Shown here: one piece after another, positions 63,826-64,000 of the stretch
Layout: each line of letters begins with the position of its first letter
Numbering within the stretch: the first letter of the stretch is position 1
Position numbers and translations under genes: made by a program
Notes under the pieces: generated by a model
The model's database searches: none
Told to the model about the DNA's origin: nothing
Seen by the model: only the letters and a program-made list of their open reading frames with translations
Source: Proteus alimentorum
Lineage (GTDB): Bacteria; Pseudomonadota; Gammaproteobacteria; Enterobacterales; Enterobacteriaceae
Reading direction: 5' to 3'
Assembly: GCF_002607735.1 (NCBI RefSeq)
Contig: NZ_NBVR01000020.1
Location: forward strand, 62,001 to 126,000
DNA length: 64,000 bases

Positions 63826-64000
63826 TTAAGCAATAGATAGTAACCACGCCATAGAAGATAACTTAAAGTTCAACCATAAAACATGATAATAATCGGTTGC
63901 TGTTGTAAATGTTAACGGCGAAATCGCGTTGAGTGATTGTTCCATAGACTCAGGTAAATCAGACTGTTTTTTGCACCAATCTGAAAATAACGCCAACATA
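63826..64000 (-). CDS. ygiF: C-terminal end of YgiF, inorganic triphosphatase (partial)
   Basis: Only the last 57 codons and the stop lie in the window; the gene continues past the right edge. The peptide (LALFSDWCKKQSDLPESMEQ to WLLSIA) has no catalytic motif, so the call rests on the constant order ygiF-glnE-hldE in enterics and on the 26 bp gap to glnE. YgiF has an N-terminal CYTH triphosphatase domain and a C-terminal CHAD domain; this piece would be the end of the CHAD part. Confidence 0.65.
   Translation of the reverse strand, partial: MLALFSDWCKKQSDLPESMEQSLNAISPLTFTTATDYYHVLWLNFKLSSMAWLLSIA

Overview
The window is a 64 kb piece of an AT-rich enterobacterial chromosome, most likely Proteus (P. 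mirabilis or a close relative). Almost every gene reads as a compact, colinear version of Escherichia coli blocks (recB-ptrA-recC-ppd-thyA-lgt-ptsP-rppH; thiBPQ; polB-rapA-rluA; djlA; lptD-surA-pdxA-rsmA-apaG-apaH-folA; ftsP-plsC-parC-parE-yqiA-cpdA-nudF; tolC-ygiB-ygiC-ygiD-ribB-ubiK; hldE-glnE-ygiF). The genus call also rests on a subtilisin-type autotransporter matching the Proteus toxic agglutinin Pta. No tRNA, rRNA, CRISPR array, prophage or insertion sequence was seen.

Layout. 1-13.4 kb (minus strand): recombination and repair (RecB start, RecC, pitrilysin), four pseudopilin-like ppd genes, an unusual long thymidylate synthase, Lgt, the nitrogen-PTS enzyme PtsP and RppH. 13.5-17 kb (plus): a TPP riboswitch followed by the thiamine ABC importer thiBPQ. 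17-23.2 kb: polB with a probable LexA box, rapA, rluA. 23.2-24.2 kb (minus): an overlooked 30-residue membrane peptide gene with its own promoter and ribosome site, then djlA. 24.4-31.5 kb: a short terminated transcription unit candidate, then the envelope/ribosome operon lptD-surA-pdxA-rsmA-apaG-apaH. 31.9-38 kb is the most accessory stretch: folA, a LysE-type exporter, a very AT-rich orphan gene and the pta autotransporter. 38.1-48 kb (minus): ftsP, a 121 bp inverted-repeat element, plsC, parC and parE side by side, yqiA, cpdA, nudF. 48-55.3 kb: tolC-ygiBC, a chromosomal ccdAB toxin-antitoxin pair, ygiD, ribB under an FMN riboswitch, ubiK. 55.4-59.3 kb: an alpha-glucoside PTS operon (aglA-aglB) with a divergent GntR/UTRA regulator and a probable CRP site. 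59.4-64 kb (minus): hldE, glnE and the end of ygiF.

The least expected observations are a ParC subunit of 985 residues carrying two diverged tandem copies of its C-terminal DNA-wrapping domain, a 374-residue unrecognised protein directly downstream of pta, the 30-residue membrane peptide, a ThyA of the long divergent type lacking one of the paired phosphate-binding arginines, and a Vibrio-like CcdB with serine at the position of the F-plasmid Trp99. Several gene starts were moved from the longest reading frame using ribosome sites and family lengths; this is stated per gene. No similarity searches could be run, so family names rest on recalled motifs, length and gene order.
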